Shown piece after piece: positions 12,301-27,300 of a stretch of DNA of 64,000 nt. The DNA comes from Nemertoderma westbladi (taxonomy: Eukaryota; Xenacoelomorpha; Nemertodermatida; Nemertodermatidae), in assembly GCA_032718475.1 (NCBI GenBank), contig JAUCBJ010008050.1, forward strand, positions 1 to 64,000, read 5' to 3'. Made by a program: the position numbers and the translations under genes. Numbering within the stretch: the stretch's first letter is position 1; each line of letters starts with the position of its first letter. Under the pieces are notes generated by a model. It made no database searches, had not been told where the DNA came from, and saw nothing but the letters and a program-made list of their open reading frames with translations.

Positions 12301-15300
12301 AGGTTCGTGTTGATTCAATATTAATTGTGTTATAATATATAGAGCTGAACTCACGAGTATTCTATCCTCAATATTTGCTGTCATAAACATCGATGGAAGT
12401 AGTTGTATAACATTATTAGTCGGCACAATGACGTCATAAAGACAATCCAGATTGTTGTAGTACATTCCGGGAGAGTTTGGTGAAATTATTGTACCAGTTG
12501 GATTTGTGAAATGAACTTGACCACAGGCTAAATGAGATAATGTAAATCACCATTAGTTTTGCATTGAATCAACACGTGAAATTTTGGACAAGCGATAATT
12601 TACAGCATAATACCCAACCTTGGAAACAGAAAATGCTATACAATTTTACAACGCTACACATTTTTAAATATTGAAACACATAAAGACATTCAAATTTAAC
12701 CTAAAAATTTGTATAAATACTATATATCAAGAGGGGAGTGATACCTGAATACATAAATGAGAATCCTGGACCAACGTTATCTTCGTCAGTCCTAAATATG
12801 ACGATAATTTGATTGGAACTCGCGATGAGACGAGGCGGGTTTCCAATACCTCCCCAGGTGACAATTTCTGGACTGGCATCATTTGGACCATCATAAACCT
12901 GTAAGATAATTTAGAGAGAAATAAACCGTTATCACATTTGATGATAATATCAAACGGAACATACTGTGATTATACACACAATTAAAAAACTTACATTATT
13001 GGATGTAAGTCCATGACTGAGATGAATATTTATGCAACAAAATACTGGTTCGAAATTTAAGGAATTGAACGTATAAAATACGTTACTTTGCATGATTTTG
13101 TTGCAATAGTGTAAGTAATGAGCATGGAATTTCACTTGGCTTTGAGCCACCTCTAAGTGGTAACGTATCGTTCTATGATGTTCCTTCACTAGCTCTAACC
13201 ATTTCAGGCACTACTTCCACCTGGCAATATTTTACCTATTTAGTCCACTTGTATTGAACAGGCAGCAGTCAAGTTGCACATCGCTATCTCTAACAGTGAA
13301 AAGATGTCAAATATGTTAGAGTGGAACATGTGCGAAAGTACAATCGCTCATCACACCAAGATTTAGAAGATTCAAGTAGTGGGAAGAATTATCAGCATAT
13401 TTACAGTCGTGGACTTTAGCATTTAGTCATTTCTTGATAAATTCGAAACTCAATACTTTCCCACTATACTTTTGGCTCTTTGAATTGAAAATATTTTCGA
13501 TTTTTCTTACATTTATTTTATTATTTATAAATACACGTTTTTGTGAGTTTAACAATCAGAAATATATTGAAATATTCTTAAATTTTTACATTTTCAGGCG
13601 AATATCAACAGGAAATATCCCTCATTTTCGCAAGTTCAACAAGCGATGGTATAACAATAATCCATATTACAGAGGCTGGCCATCGCCATCCTGGTCGGCA
13701 GTACAGCCACCATCACGGGGACCATGGACCCCTCAGTCACTAACAAAAGCGAGAGGACTCTACAAAGTGGTCCACAGACCATATAATAATATTCTACATA
13801 ATATTTATTTAAATTCAAGTTTCCTATTGTACATACTATTAATTAATAATCTGAAATCACATAAGTAAATAAAGATCGTACGATTGATACAGTAATAATA
13901 ATTATAAGTTTAATCTAGTTAAGACGATTTTAATGTTCCACCTACATGAACCATATCCACGTTATCGCCTGTGCTAAATGACGTGACTGTTGTTTGAATA
14001 ATATTTCCAATTGGTACAGTGATATCATACTGACAGTCAATGTTGTTGTAATATGTCATTGGGTATGCAGGAGATGTCACAGTCCCTGTAGGATCATTGA
14101 AATGAACTTCACCACAAGCTGAATTAAAGGAAACATAATATAATACATAAAGATAAACTAAGAGATAGTTAACTTTTTCTGATGTTGCCATGTAAATTTC
14201 CTACTTAGTAACGACTCTACAACAGAAACTCTTACTGAACGGCGAACTCTGGAAAGAATAGCATCAGCCTTCACTCGCGCTGAGATGCGTTTACTGCCGG
14301 AGAGACTGACATCTGGTAAAATGGCGATCCATTTTGGTGATCTGGTAGAGGTTGCGAGGAAGGATACCCAGCGCTCTCACAATTGCCGTTTCTTGCTTGG
14401 GCACACGATATACATTGCATACCATTCCTGATCCATATATTCCTTGCAGCGGCTGGATCATCCATTGCAGCCTGCCATTCAAATGCCGGGAGAAGAGATG
14501 GATGTGAAACAAACTAAAATCTTATTTTATGGCGCTACACATGCTGGTAGCGCCAGGTGTTAATGGTACCTGTATAGTACTCACTTTTTCAATTCGTTTC
14601 AAGGCTGCAGAGTTCAATTGTAGTAGTTGTAGTAATCTGTATATAGACCACAAACTTACCTACCGCTTTTAATTAAAGTATAAGTTAGTATGGATCAAAC
14701 CTGAAGATGGCTGGGATCATACCTGAATATTTAATAGCAAATCCACCAGCCACACCCATTCCATCAGATCGAAAAATCAGTGTCACCTTGTTACCTGTAG
14801 CTATTATTCGTGAAGGAAACATATTCCCCTGCCATATTTCATCATTGGTATGTGTTGGTCCATCATAAACCTGTAAATTTAGTTATAACAAAATTATGAT
14901 TGTTATTTAGCTTCTCTACTTACTGAACACAATCATTTAACAGTTGATCAGTTACTTTTATGTCAGTAAATGGCAATTGATGCATTCGTGTCTTTGAGCT
15001 TGACTTATCATTTCCTCCCTACTAACTTTTTCTCTCTACACCTACAGTAGGTATATAACTGAGGTGAAGCCTCAACTCTAAAATGAACTTGTTCTACATT
15101 GATGATCAAGGGGTGTCGATATCTAAATTTTCCTGTATTTTCTTATTTATTATTATTATATTTCTTATATTATTTTTAAATTGTTACTTTTTCGCTCGAA
15201 TATGCCATAAAATCAGGGAAAAAAACTTTAGTTTAAAACTTTACTAAAGTAAATTACGATAAAATTAACTGGATTGCATTGATTTTACGCGAAAAAGTAG

Positions 15301-18300
15301 AATAAAATATTTTTGCTGGAATTTCTTAAAGTTTATTACATGTGTTGAGAAAGCAACAACTTAGAAAATAGTTCGCACGTCATTTGAGCAAAATCAATAT
15401 ACACACTCAAAAGTTATTGCAAATTTAGTGTCTGCAAGGCGAACTCCAAAACGGAACTCAATATCCAATATTGGTTTATGATGTGTTAAGCGGCTCTCTA
15501 GTTACATATGAATATTCGAGAACACTAAATTATTTAACATTGAGTAAGGCAGCATCAGCTTTGATATAGCATTTTGATTTTATCTATAAATTGGCAAGTG
15601 GAGGTTCTAAAATATGATATTAAATTTAACAATTATTGAACTTACATGCACCATGTCACTTCCGGCGCCTATTTCCCAGGCCGCTGCAACTAGTTGCAGT
15701 ATGTTTCCTGGGGCTACAGCCACCGAGTATTCACAGTCAATATGGTTGTAATAACTATGGGGATAGTTTGGAGATATGATCGTATCAGTTGGGTCCGAGA
15801 AATGAACTTTACCGCATGCTGTAATCAAAATTATGATTCATTAATATAATAATAATAATAACGGTGGAGAGAGCTCAGTTATAGCGTTAAATAATAGACT
15901 GAGGGCCGTTAAATCTTTAAAGCGCTAATTATGAACAATGGCGAATCTAATTTTATTTATTTGTGGGGAATTATTTGGCGAATCTAATTTTATTTATTTG
16001 TGGGGAATTATTTGGAGTTATGCACTAAAACTTTCTAGAACAACCTAAAAATGACACGGTGACATACTGGAAATACATAGTAAAATGTATGGCGTATATA
16101 CGGACTAATAATGTCCCACTGTGATGTAAAGTTACAATTATTTTGCCGTGACGATTTGATAGTGCGAAATTAATTCCATACAAATAAATAAAATATTGTT
16201 ATAACATATACATTTAAATGAACAATAATAATGTGAAATTTATTGCTGTAAATTGTTATAATAAAAATTCAAACCTGCGTAAGGAATGACGAACCCAGTG
16301 TCAGTACCACTACCATCACTACGGAATATCAGTGTTACAGAATTGCCGCTCGATGACAACCGGCCAGGCAACCAACTTCCTTCCCACACTGCCAGTACAT
16401 TGTTGGTATCATCTGTTAGGCCATCGAACACCTGTTGGTAGAATTTTACAGTTAATTTAATTTTAAACAAGGGAACTTGGTGTACCTACGCCAACATACG
16501 CCTACACTTACACCTACACTTACTTGTAAGCAGAACCAAAACAATAAACGAGATAGAGGAAACATAATTTAATTGAGAATCAACTGTTTGACTTTCAACT
16601 GTCAGATGAATTGGCTCACAGGTAGGCCAGTAATTTTACATTTAATATTAAGCAAGGGAACCAGCAAAGAAGGTGCTAAGGAACGGGGGGGGGGTGCAGG
16701 GGTGGGGTTGTGTATGTGGTGGGGTGGGGTGTGGGGAGTGTAGGGTTGAAGGGGGGGTTATCAAATCATTTCCAAAAATTTGGAATGCGACATTGGTAGT
16801 ATTCATTTAATATGAAGCCTAACAAGGGATCATAAACACCAGCGATGTTGTTTTTGATTTTGATATTTTGATAAGCCCAGAAGCCATTAGACTCTGCAAT
16901 CTTATACCAATAAAGTTATCAGAGGATTCTATTTCTGGCAGACACCTGGCAGTGGTACGATGTTGTTAACTTTGTCTGTTATGGGAGTTCTAAACTGCAT
17001 CGAAAACAACTTATATGTAACAAATACTCACAATTAAACTTTGATAGCTGAACAACATTTTACTGATTATTGTCAATTGGAGTTATATAATTATATCGTT
17101 AATTATTTATCTATCTGTATTCAGCCATTTAGTGTATTGTCAAGCAGTACAACATTCATATATATTTTCTATCGGGCATATTGTCATCGTTGTATTGTTA
17201 TCAACTTCTCAGGCTTAACCCTATTAGTACCGGGCTATAAAATGTTGTACAAATACCGGGGGGGGGGGGGGGGTCATATTGACCCCCCCCCCCCCATCTA
17301 AAATCTACAAATAATTACGAAAACGTCTGATTTTTTGTTTGTACGTAGGTATCGCTTTCCTGGATCCGACCAAAAAAAAAAATTTTCGAAAAAATTTACT
17401 GGGGTGGTTATATTGCAGCACCAAAATTACAAGTAGTGCACAATTTTCACAAAATTTGAAAGTTACATTTTCGGCTAATTATTTTTAAATACAGGTTTTC
17501 TGGGGTGCAAAATACATTGGAAAATATTTAAAAATGATATGATTATTATAAATGGCTGTTTAGTCCTCTCTGCGTAGGAAAAAAATGAAAAAAACAAGTA
17601 ACCAGGACTTTTCAGTTAGAACACAAAATTTTTAATTCACTTATACGATGCTATAAATTCACATTTTCAGGTTTTCGAGGGCGCTGATTCTAATGGAATA
17701 CATTTCTAATATGCCAGATCATTGCTACTTGTATTTTTCGGCGTAATTTGGCAAATTTTGGTGCTAGCACCATATTTCGTACCCATCACCAAAAAGTAGT
17801 TTGCGATGTCCAGTGCTGTTTTTATTGATTCCATCGGATTCAGGACCCTCATAAACCCGTATAACGCAAGAAACAAGGTGATACTATCTACTGATCAATT
17901 TGCATATTTTCCAAAATTTGGTGCTGGCACAACAATTTTCACCCACCGGCGAAAAATACAAGTTTGATAACTCTTATGAAATTTTTACTGATTCCATTGA
18001 ATTCAGAACCATCACAAACCCGTATAACGCAAGAAACAAGGTGACACAATCAATTGATATATTTGATGGTTTTCTCACATTTTGCACCCACATCCGAAAA
18101 ATACAAGTTTGAGATGTCTAGTTCGATAATTATATTTTCCATTGAATTCAGAACAGCCATAAGCCTCTAAAACGCAAGAAATAAATTGTCACAAACAATT
18201 TTATCTATTGAATGGATTTTCAAAATTTCGTGCTAGCACCAAAATTTGCACACAGCACCAAAAAATACAATTGATACGCTTGGTGCAACTCGTATATATT

Positions 18301-21300
18301 TCATCGAATCCAGAACCCCAAAAAACCCCAATTGCGTAAAAAACAAGTTTCAAACAATCAATTTACAAAATGACTTATTTCAAAATTTGGGGCCGGCACC
18401 AAAATTTGGCACCCACCGAAAAAAACAAGTTTGAAATTTCTAAATCAATTTATATGAATTCCATCCAATTTCTAACACCAAAAAAACGGTGTAAATCAAA
18501 AATAGAGATGTTACAATTCATATTTAATGAAATGTAATTTTCAAAAAACGTCTCAAAAAAAGTGCCAAAAGTAGGGTTAAAAAATGGTGCTATAACTCGA
18601 AAAGTACCCAATATTTTTGAAAACGGTTTTCACTACTAGGAAGACAATAGATTTTTAGGAAAAGTCATAAAATTTCAGATTTCCAACTGCGTTTGTTTCA
18701 GAATTATAATAAAAAAACCAAGGGGAGGGGGTCATATTGACCCCCCCCCCGGGTTTAATAGGGTTAAAGCTCAATTGTAATGTAATGGCTGAGTAGGTTT
18801 GTATATCTGTGACGTTTACAACATCTGTCGATTAACTAACAAAACCAGAAACTGAACCATGGTGCCAGCCTGGTACCAAAAGCATTGGGTAGAATCAATG
18901 GAATATTTCACCAATTTTCATAGGAAGCTGTATAATTACATTATGTTACTTCCAATGCTTTTTATTAGGCTAACTGAGAATGTATTAGGTAAAAACAATT
19001 AGAAATAATTAGTGTTCTTTATTTATCTAACACAGTAAGGCCCTTTCGCAGAATAAACTGCTCTTTGGTGCCGTTTCCCAGGTTGCGGATTGGGATAACA
19101 TTTCACGGATCGCACTAATTTTGATTATGATTTGTTTGCCAGGCGAATGTGTATTACTTTAAACGGGATGCAGTTTGTTTTGTTGATGCAAGTCATTATT
19201 GGTTTGCATCTTCCAATCCCATCTGTTTCTTGGAATCTGTGTAAGACAGGTACGTGTTGATTCAATATTAATTGTGTTATAGTATATAGAGCTGAACTCA
19301 CGAGTATTCTATCATCAATATTTGCTGTCATAAACATCGATGGAAGTAGTTGTATAACATTATTAGTCGGCAAAATGACGTCATAAAGACAATCCAGATT
19401 GTTGTAGTACATTCCGGGAGAGTTTGGTGAAATTATTGTACCAGTTGGATTTGTGAAATGAACTTGACCACAGGCTAAATGAGATAATGTAAATCACCAT
19501 TAGTTTTGTATTGAATCAACACGTGACATTTTAGACAAGCGATAATTTACAGCATAATACCCAACCTTGGAAACAGAAAATGCTATACAATTTTACAATG
19601 CTACACATTTTTAAATATTGAAACACATAAAGACATTCAAATTTAACCTTAACATTTGTATAAATACTATATATCAAGAGGGGAGTGATACCTGAATACA
19701 TAAATGAGAATCCTGGACCGACGTTATCTTCGTCAGTCCTAAATATGACGATAATTTGATTGGAACTCGCGATGAGACGAGGCGGGTTTCCAATACCTCC
19801 CCAGGTGACAATTTCTGGACTGGCATCATTTGGACCATCATAAACCTGTAAGATAATTTAGAGAGAAATAAACCATCATCACATTTAATTAATGTTAATA
19901 TCAAATCATTTATTATATTTTACTGTGATGTTATTTACATTTATTATTAGTGTTGATTATTAATGTTATTCACATTATATTGATTCATATTTAATGTTAT
20001 TCAATGGGGATAAATCATTTTGGAAGCCTAATTTTACTTCAACCAGAAAAGTTGAGAGTTCGAACTGTTGCCACGCAAGTACCTATTAAGTACCGGATTT
20101 GCATGTGGTACAAATACAATGTTTTGGATATGGAAATATATCTGCACCTCTGAATTGTCCGGGACCGAATTGTCCTGCTTCCCTTTAGAAGCCTGATTCC
20201 CATATCGGTTTGTTCATATGTGTTTAAGTTTAAAACCTTGGTATTTAGAATGACACATTCCCTGTCTTATAGAAACGAGAAAGCGAAGCTATTTAGTTGA
20301 CTGTGGTGTTCAAAATTTTACATTCAATGTTAATAATCCTTGTTCGCTTAATTCAGAATAGTAATGAAAAAATGATTGGATGGAAGACTGGAGTGAGTTG
20401 AAAAATAAAGTTTACAAAATACCGGTTTGAAATTTCAGGAGTTAATGTGTTACTTTTAACGGAATTTTAAACAGAAGTCTGTAATGACTGGAAAACTCTG
20501 GGTAGATTATCGACTATTGTTATCACATATATATATATTATATTTCTCAACTTCAAAGCCAGAACCAATTCAATATTTTATATATATAGAGACCTAATGT
20601 ATGCTTCTGCTGTCTGAGGTATGACAAGGTGGAAAAAATGAGCAAGCTAAGCTAAGACATTCACTGGGCTTTGAGCCACATCTGAGAAGTGATAAGTGAT
20701 ACTGTTTCGGTCTATGAGGACTCTTCAGTAGCTATAACCAGTTCAGCCACTACTTTCACCTCACACTAATTTACCTATTTAGTCCAATTATATTGATCAG
20801 GCAGTCTTAAGTTGAATATGCCATCTTTATCAGTGAACATACTGATGTCAAGTATGTTAGAGTGAAACAGATGGGAAGTACAATCGTTCAATCGTTCAGT
20901 ATTGATTTGGTTGTCTGAATTTAGTAGATTCTAGAAAAGTGGGAATATTTATCAGCCTATTTACAATCGGACCAGCATAGAAACTCAATACCTGCCCACC
21001 ATTCCTTTAGTCTTCAAATTCAACAATTGGATATATTTTGTAATTTTTAAATTTATTTTATTATTTTAAATGTTCCTTTGATCTTTTTGCTTGTTTACAT
21101 ATCAGAAATATATTCTGATACATTCTTAGCTGATTATATGTTCTCAACTTGAAATATCCTATACTTTCGTAAGTTTAACAATCGATATGTTACAACAATT
21201 ACAATTACAATTAAGTTACAATAATTATAACTTTAATCTTGGTAAGACAACTTTAATATACACCTACATACTACTACTAGGATCGGCATGCTGCATTGCA

Positions 21301-24300
21301 GCTGCATTTTTAAGAATGCTGTGCCGGCTTGTCAACACCTACATGAACCATATCCACATTATCGCCAGTGCTAAATGACGTGACTGTTGTTTGAATAATA
21401 TTTCCAATTGGTACAGTGATGTCATACTGACAGTCAATGTTGTTGTAATATGTCATTGGGTATGCAGGAGATGTCACAGTCCCTGTAGGATCGTTGAAAT
21501 GAACTTCACCACAAGCTGAAAATATAAGATTAAAAGAAATCATATAATAAATAAACATACATAAGCATTATTAATTAACTCATGGACTTTCACTTTTTGG
21601 AGTTTGTATGGAAATTTTCCTACTAAGTAACAATTGCCAATTTGTTACAATTATAAGGCTCCCCTGGGCATAGACAACAAGATTACCCATTATGAGTTAT
21701 GATTAAGGCTTGGGCTGGATTTAGTGTAGTTATTTTTTTATTTACGATGGCCTGTTTTTGCAAGAGACCTCCCCTACAGCTACACCCCCTCAATAGGCGC
21801 CTATTATAATGTTTTCCAGCATTCATGATGACCCAATTCAGTATGAACGGTAATGTATTTTTCTACACATCACTAAAGAAAACGCCCCTTCTGATTGTTA
21901 CCCCCTACTACTAGGATCGGCATGCTGCATTGCAGCTGCATTTTTAAGAATGCTGTGCCGGCTTATCGACAAAATTGCACCGCCACAACTCCCTATTACC
22001 CATGACATTTGCTAGATCATCCGCATCTTCAAGGCCAGTGTCCTTTAAGATGCGTCTCAAGAAAGTCATGGGCTGTCCACCATGCTTATTCACTCCATGA
22101 GGCTGCCAAAGTACAAGATTATGCACTGGCTGGTCCTCACGGCGAAAGCAATGTCTTGCAAAGCGGAGGCGATTTTGTTCTAGTGTCAAGCTTGGGGGAA
22201 CCAATGAGACACCTCCAATGTTATATAGTGTCTGGTTGGAGATGTGTGCATTGTACTTGACACAATGAACCCGGAGTAGCATTCTTGTGAATGTGCCGTC
22301 CAGAGATTTGGTGTCCTCAGCAGTTGTTACCCCCTATCCTCCATTAGACATGCACCACCAGTTGTGTGACCGTGTCCGACAGCTGTGGGTTGGAGCGGGT
22401 AAGAAAACAAGTAGCCGAAGACAATTTACACCACATTCAGCAAATTTTGAGTTGATTCTATTGCAATATTGAATTACCATACCTGACTTTGATGACAAGA
22501 TTAGCATATAGGAGGTACTATCTGCTATAATGGAATAGGTCTAATCTTTATTTACGTTTATTATTTTTATTGGTGTATAGTGTGGGTGTCGCATACCGAT
22601 GAAAAAAAAATATTTATTAATTTATTTAATATTTATAAAATATATTATTTATTAAAATTTGATTTATTCAAGCAACAATTTCTTATATTTATGCGAAAAT
22701 ATAATTTGGTTTTTGAGTTCGCGAATAGCGGGCGGAATGTCATTCCAAATCAATGGGCCTTGATATCTCCAAGATCGCTTCGAGGAGTCTAGACGGACGA
22801 CAGTAGGTACATAGTTTTATTATTATAATCTTTAATTCAGAAAATAAATTCCATAGTAAAATAGTTAGAGCACAATAATGACCAATGTAAACATAACACT
22901 AAATTATACAAGTTACCAAAATGATTAGACAAATTAACGTAATTAGCTACATAGATATTCGGTATTACGCATTGCGCAAATTCTAGAACCCTTGGCAATG
23001 GTGCAAATGGCACGCAGAACGTAGTTATCTAGTTTGGTTATGCGGCAAAAAAGGCCAGCGACCGCCCTATAACGAATATGAATAAAAAGAGGGACATTTA
23101 AGGACCCTAAAGCTAATCGAATGCTAGTAGTTTCATCATCAACAACTCTGGGTATATTGAAAAACCGTCTAGCACAATTATTATAAGCTACTTTGAGTTT
23201 GTTGTGAACAGACTCAGAATAGTTTTGTCTGGCCCAAAGAGCATTACAATATAACGGTGTACAATATGCACGAAATAAAGTAACTTTAACGGGGACAGGG
23301 CATGAACCGAATTTGCGAATCAAAAAATTACCCCTAGAATAAAGCTTACAAGTTTGATTCCTGATATCGTAGTCGTCATCTAAAGTACTGTGTACAATAT
23401 GGCCAAGATAATTAAACTTCTCAACGACTTCAATAGGAGAGCCATTAAGATAAACACTAGGGCGACAAATAATTGTCGACCCCTTAGGATACAAATATAA
23501 ACACTTACTTTTCTTTTTATTGAAAGTTATAGAATTACCTTTTGCGTAAGTAACACATATATCTATTAAGTGCTGTAAACCAAAAATAGAGTTTGAAATT
23601 AAACATAAGTCATCAGCGTAACCAAGGTGATTAATCCTGGTTCCATCAATAACGCAACCTACATCAGCACTGGACATTTGCTTGCTTAAATCATCGATAT
23701 AAATGTTGTAGAGCAAAGGCGACAAAATACCACCTTGCTTAGTACCATTGGTAACAGTAAACTTAGCAGATGTAAAACCACCCCAGATTACATGCATCGA
23801 CTGAGCTCGATACCAATATAAAATAATGCGGACTACATATAATGGAAAACCCCGCGATATCAGTTTACTAAATAACTTAAAATGATTTATTTTGTCGAAT
23901 GCTTTACTGGCATCCAACATACATACGTAAATGGGCGTATTGTTAGAAATATAGTAATTAAGTATCTCCTTAAGTGTAAAGATACATAATTCCGTACCTA
24001 ATTTTGTCTTAAATCCAAACTGATTATCAGTCGTATACATCAAAGACAAGCACCGTGCCAAAATAATATTTTCCAGTAATTTACTAAGAACAGTAGCTAT
24101 CGAAATACCCCTATAATTATCTTTGCTTGTATGGTCCCCGGTTTTATCCTTTATTAAAGGAATAATAACGGATTCCATCATAAGCTGGGGAATATAACCA
24201 TGGCTGAAAATTAAGTTAAAAAATAGAGTTAAAATATTCAACAGTGGTACACAGCATCCATGGATAAAATGCTCAGCTTCAAGGCCATCAGGGCCTATTG

Positions 24301-27300
24301 CCTTACCGCTACACAAACTATTAATAGCTTCAAATATTTCATTAACTACTACATTATTTGGTTTACTAAAAGTAGTTCCCGATAACTTATTAGTTACAAA
24401 CTCCTTACTACTGTCATCAGATACTGAATTAAATAGATCACAAAAATGATCTTTCCACAACCCACAAATCTGTTCGGGACCAACTGCGTCGCCTACTTTA
24501 TTCGGTAGTACAGTTGTTTCCGAGCAACATTTGTGTACATCAGACCAAAAGTTCTTTATTGGGTTACCTTTATTTGAAGTACTGCCCAATAAAGACTCAG
24601 CTAATTTAGTATCACGTATGTTCTGTTCATCACGCTTACATGCCCTGAGCGCTCGTTTAAAATTGGCTTTCGACCGCAGATAATTATCGTGAATATAACC
24701 TTGCCTGGGAGACCCGGCTGATCTCCAGGATAAAAACTTATTTCTGGCGTCGTCATGTTTCTCCCGTACAAAGTCATTCCACCCAGGGATGTGGCGTTTA
24801 GAAGATGACACAGACGTTTTACATTTAATAGTTTCATTAGCACAAGTGTTTAAAGTATTAACTATAAAGTTAAAAATATTATCAATATCGATTCTATGAG
24901 AACTATTACTGCAATGTGGATCTGTACAGTTTACAAATTCATTATCAACAAAATAGGTATCAAGTTGGCTTTTAACTTTAAAAGCATAATTATTAAGTGA
25001 CTCAGGAGATGTCTTACACCAATCCAACTTGGGGCACCTGGGAGATGCGTTACAAGTACAATTAGCTTTAATTACAGGCGAGGGGGAAATATAAACTGAA
25101 AAATCTACAACTAGAGGCATGTGGTCTCTAATAGACAGTGAATAGTCCACAGAAACTGAACTAATAATACTACCAGTAGATGGAGGACACACAATATGAT
25201 CCAGCCAAGATGTGCTGGAGTGTGCGTCACTTATGTACGTAAAGGTGTCCGAAGGCAGATGTTCAATATCTAATATTATTAACTACTTACGACCTCCGAA
25301 CTGACAATGGGGTAAGTTTAATTGTATTAAAATTAAATGGTCTTTATCTGAAAGATAAATCAATACTTTTCATGCATACGACAAATTTTGTGCCTACCGT
25401 CGACATATAGAAACTAATTTGTGGTAAACTTTAAGGTCAACTTATTTTTTAAATATTCTGTCGTTTGGTTTTCATGATATCGGCATTTTTCATATTTTGA
25501 TAAAATACCGGCACTTTTCAAAAATATGTACCGGAAAAAAATAAAATTACCCTGTCCAATGGTTACTATAAAGTGGGAGTTAGGTCTTGAGAAATCCAAA
25601 AATAGTATTTGTAAAATATTCTTACATTTGGTTTTTAAGATATCGGCATTTTTCATTCTTTCAAAAAGTACAAGTAATTTTCAAAAATGCATATGAAAGA
25701 AATTTAATCACCATACCCATGACACAACTGTAACACAGTCCCTAAATATAAATTCAGTTAATCTGGAGTACTACAAGTGCCTAGAATTGTACACAGAAAC
25801 AGCCTGTAAAAGGTTTTTAGAATAGTCTGGATGGTCAATCGATTTAATCTTGTAGTTCTCCCATATGCTGTTGGTGAAGTCGTAGTGAACAGACTCAGAT
25901 GCCTGCTCACTGTAACTACCTAAACCATTGCCGGTTGCAGTACAGAAGTCTGGTATATGGTGAAATATAGCATGGACTTTAGGTGTAATGGACAGGTTTA
26001 GTTTCAAATATGCTATCTTGAACTCATCAATAGTTTTTTTAAATGAGCTTTCAAGATTGGAACCATAGCAAGCATCTATTACTCTAGAAAAGCTGTTAAA
26101 TGCTGTAATATAACCTGCGACTGCCGATGGTGCTAATGACTCCAGGAGACTTGTTTTCTTTAACAATGTTCTACAGCTGTTTCCGGTGAACTCACCACCA
26201 TGTAGTGCCTCCCTTTGAACATGATAAGCAGTAACCCAGGTTCCACAATCTGACCAAACACGACACAATCCATCATACATATGATTGAAGGGGCCAGTTA
26301 GTAGATGTAGTTCAGGAGGTGGAATAATCATTATCAATGGTGCATTCTCATCTATGCCTGGGCTGTGCATAACCGGCAGATGGACCACGTTATCAAATTC
26401 TTTTGATTTAGAGTGATCTGCACCAGCATCATAATAATTCCAGAACATCTCAGTTAGCCATCACACTCATCATGTTCGAATAGTTCTCTTGTATGGCAGG
26501 TATAATTCCAAGAATGAATAGTTTCTTAACTCCACCTTCTTGAAACTTCTTATAAAATTGCTTTGGAACTAATGTTGCACTTGACACAGGAATATCAACG
26601 TCATCATCAGATAGTTGAATGATGGACAAAGTAAGCTTAAAAAATCCACCACCACCATCAGCACCGAACTTTATTAAGCAGTTATTTATATTAGGAATGT
26701 TGCGCTTATCTATTACAAAGTTAACAAAGAGTTCAACATCATTACAGTATATGACTGGACGTAAGACAACCTCAGATACGCTGTTCTTGTTGATCACATT
26801 GAACTTTTCAGAGGATATTGAGAAATATTCATCAGCGACATGGTCTGCTACATAAAGTCTACGTTTAAAGTCTTTCTCAACAACAGATTTTGAACTACAG
26901 GCACCTCTTAGGTATTGCACAAGCTTATGTGTATCTCTTACACTAAGATTTAAATCTTTTTGGATATGGCCAACATCATCTGCAGATAGCTGCATAGAAG
27001 CAGATGTACTTGAAACTGACGATGTAACTGACATTACATGCCCTCCTCTAGTTGGCAGTTCAACAGATTCCTCAGGGGTAGACTCTAAAAATTTCCGTTT
27101 TAATACTGATGATGCAAACTTCTCTGAAGCCTGTGGACTAGATTCAAGCAAGAGATGCGTCATATTTTTCATCCGATCTCGTCGACAGCATAAATGACAG
27201 CATAGATGATACCAGGTCCAACTTTAGAATGGCAATATAAACATAATCTTATAATATGAGGTGTTGTATTACATGATGTTGCTTCTGCTGAATCCTGTAC

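Larger units (their letters stand above)
10673..16070 (-). repeat. K-E-Q repeat unit 3 (three CUB domains)
   Basis: This holds CUB8-10. It is colinear with units 1 and 2 but shows scattered substitutions and lacks the LINE-A insertion they share. It keeps about 390 bases (13367-13756) and about 98 bases (14330-14428) that units 1 and 2 lack. Its poly-G tract is 22 bases instead of 13. Confidence 0.87.

Noticed and set aside
13434-13868. 144-codon plus-strand open frame in unit 3
   Set aside because: Low-complexity Phe/Ile-rich start from AT-rich intron, no counterpart in other units and no family.
211-16431. Four separate tandem CUB genes rather than one
   Set aside because: No start, signal peptide, stop or poly-A context lies between units, and all exon phases continue across unit borders.
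17259-18751. CRISPR-like array because of spaced repeats
   Set aside because: Repeats are degenerate and long, lie in a eukaryotic intron inside TTAA inverted-repeat ends, and have no regular unique spacers.
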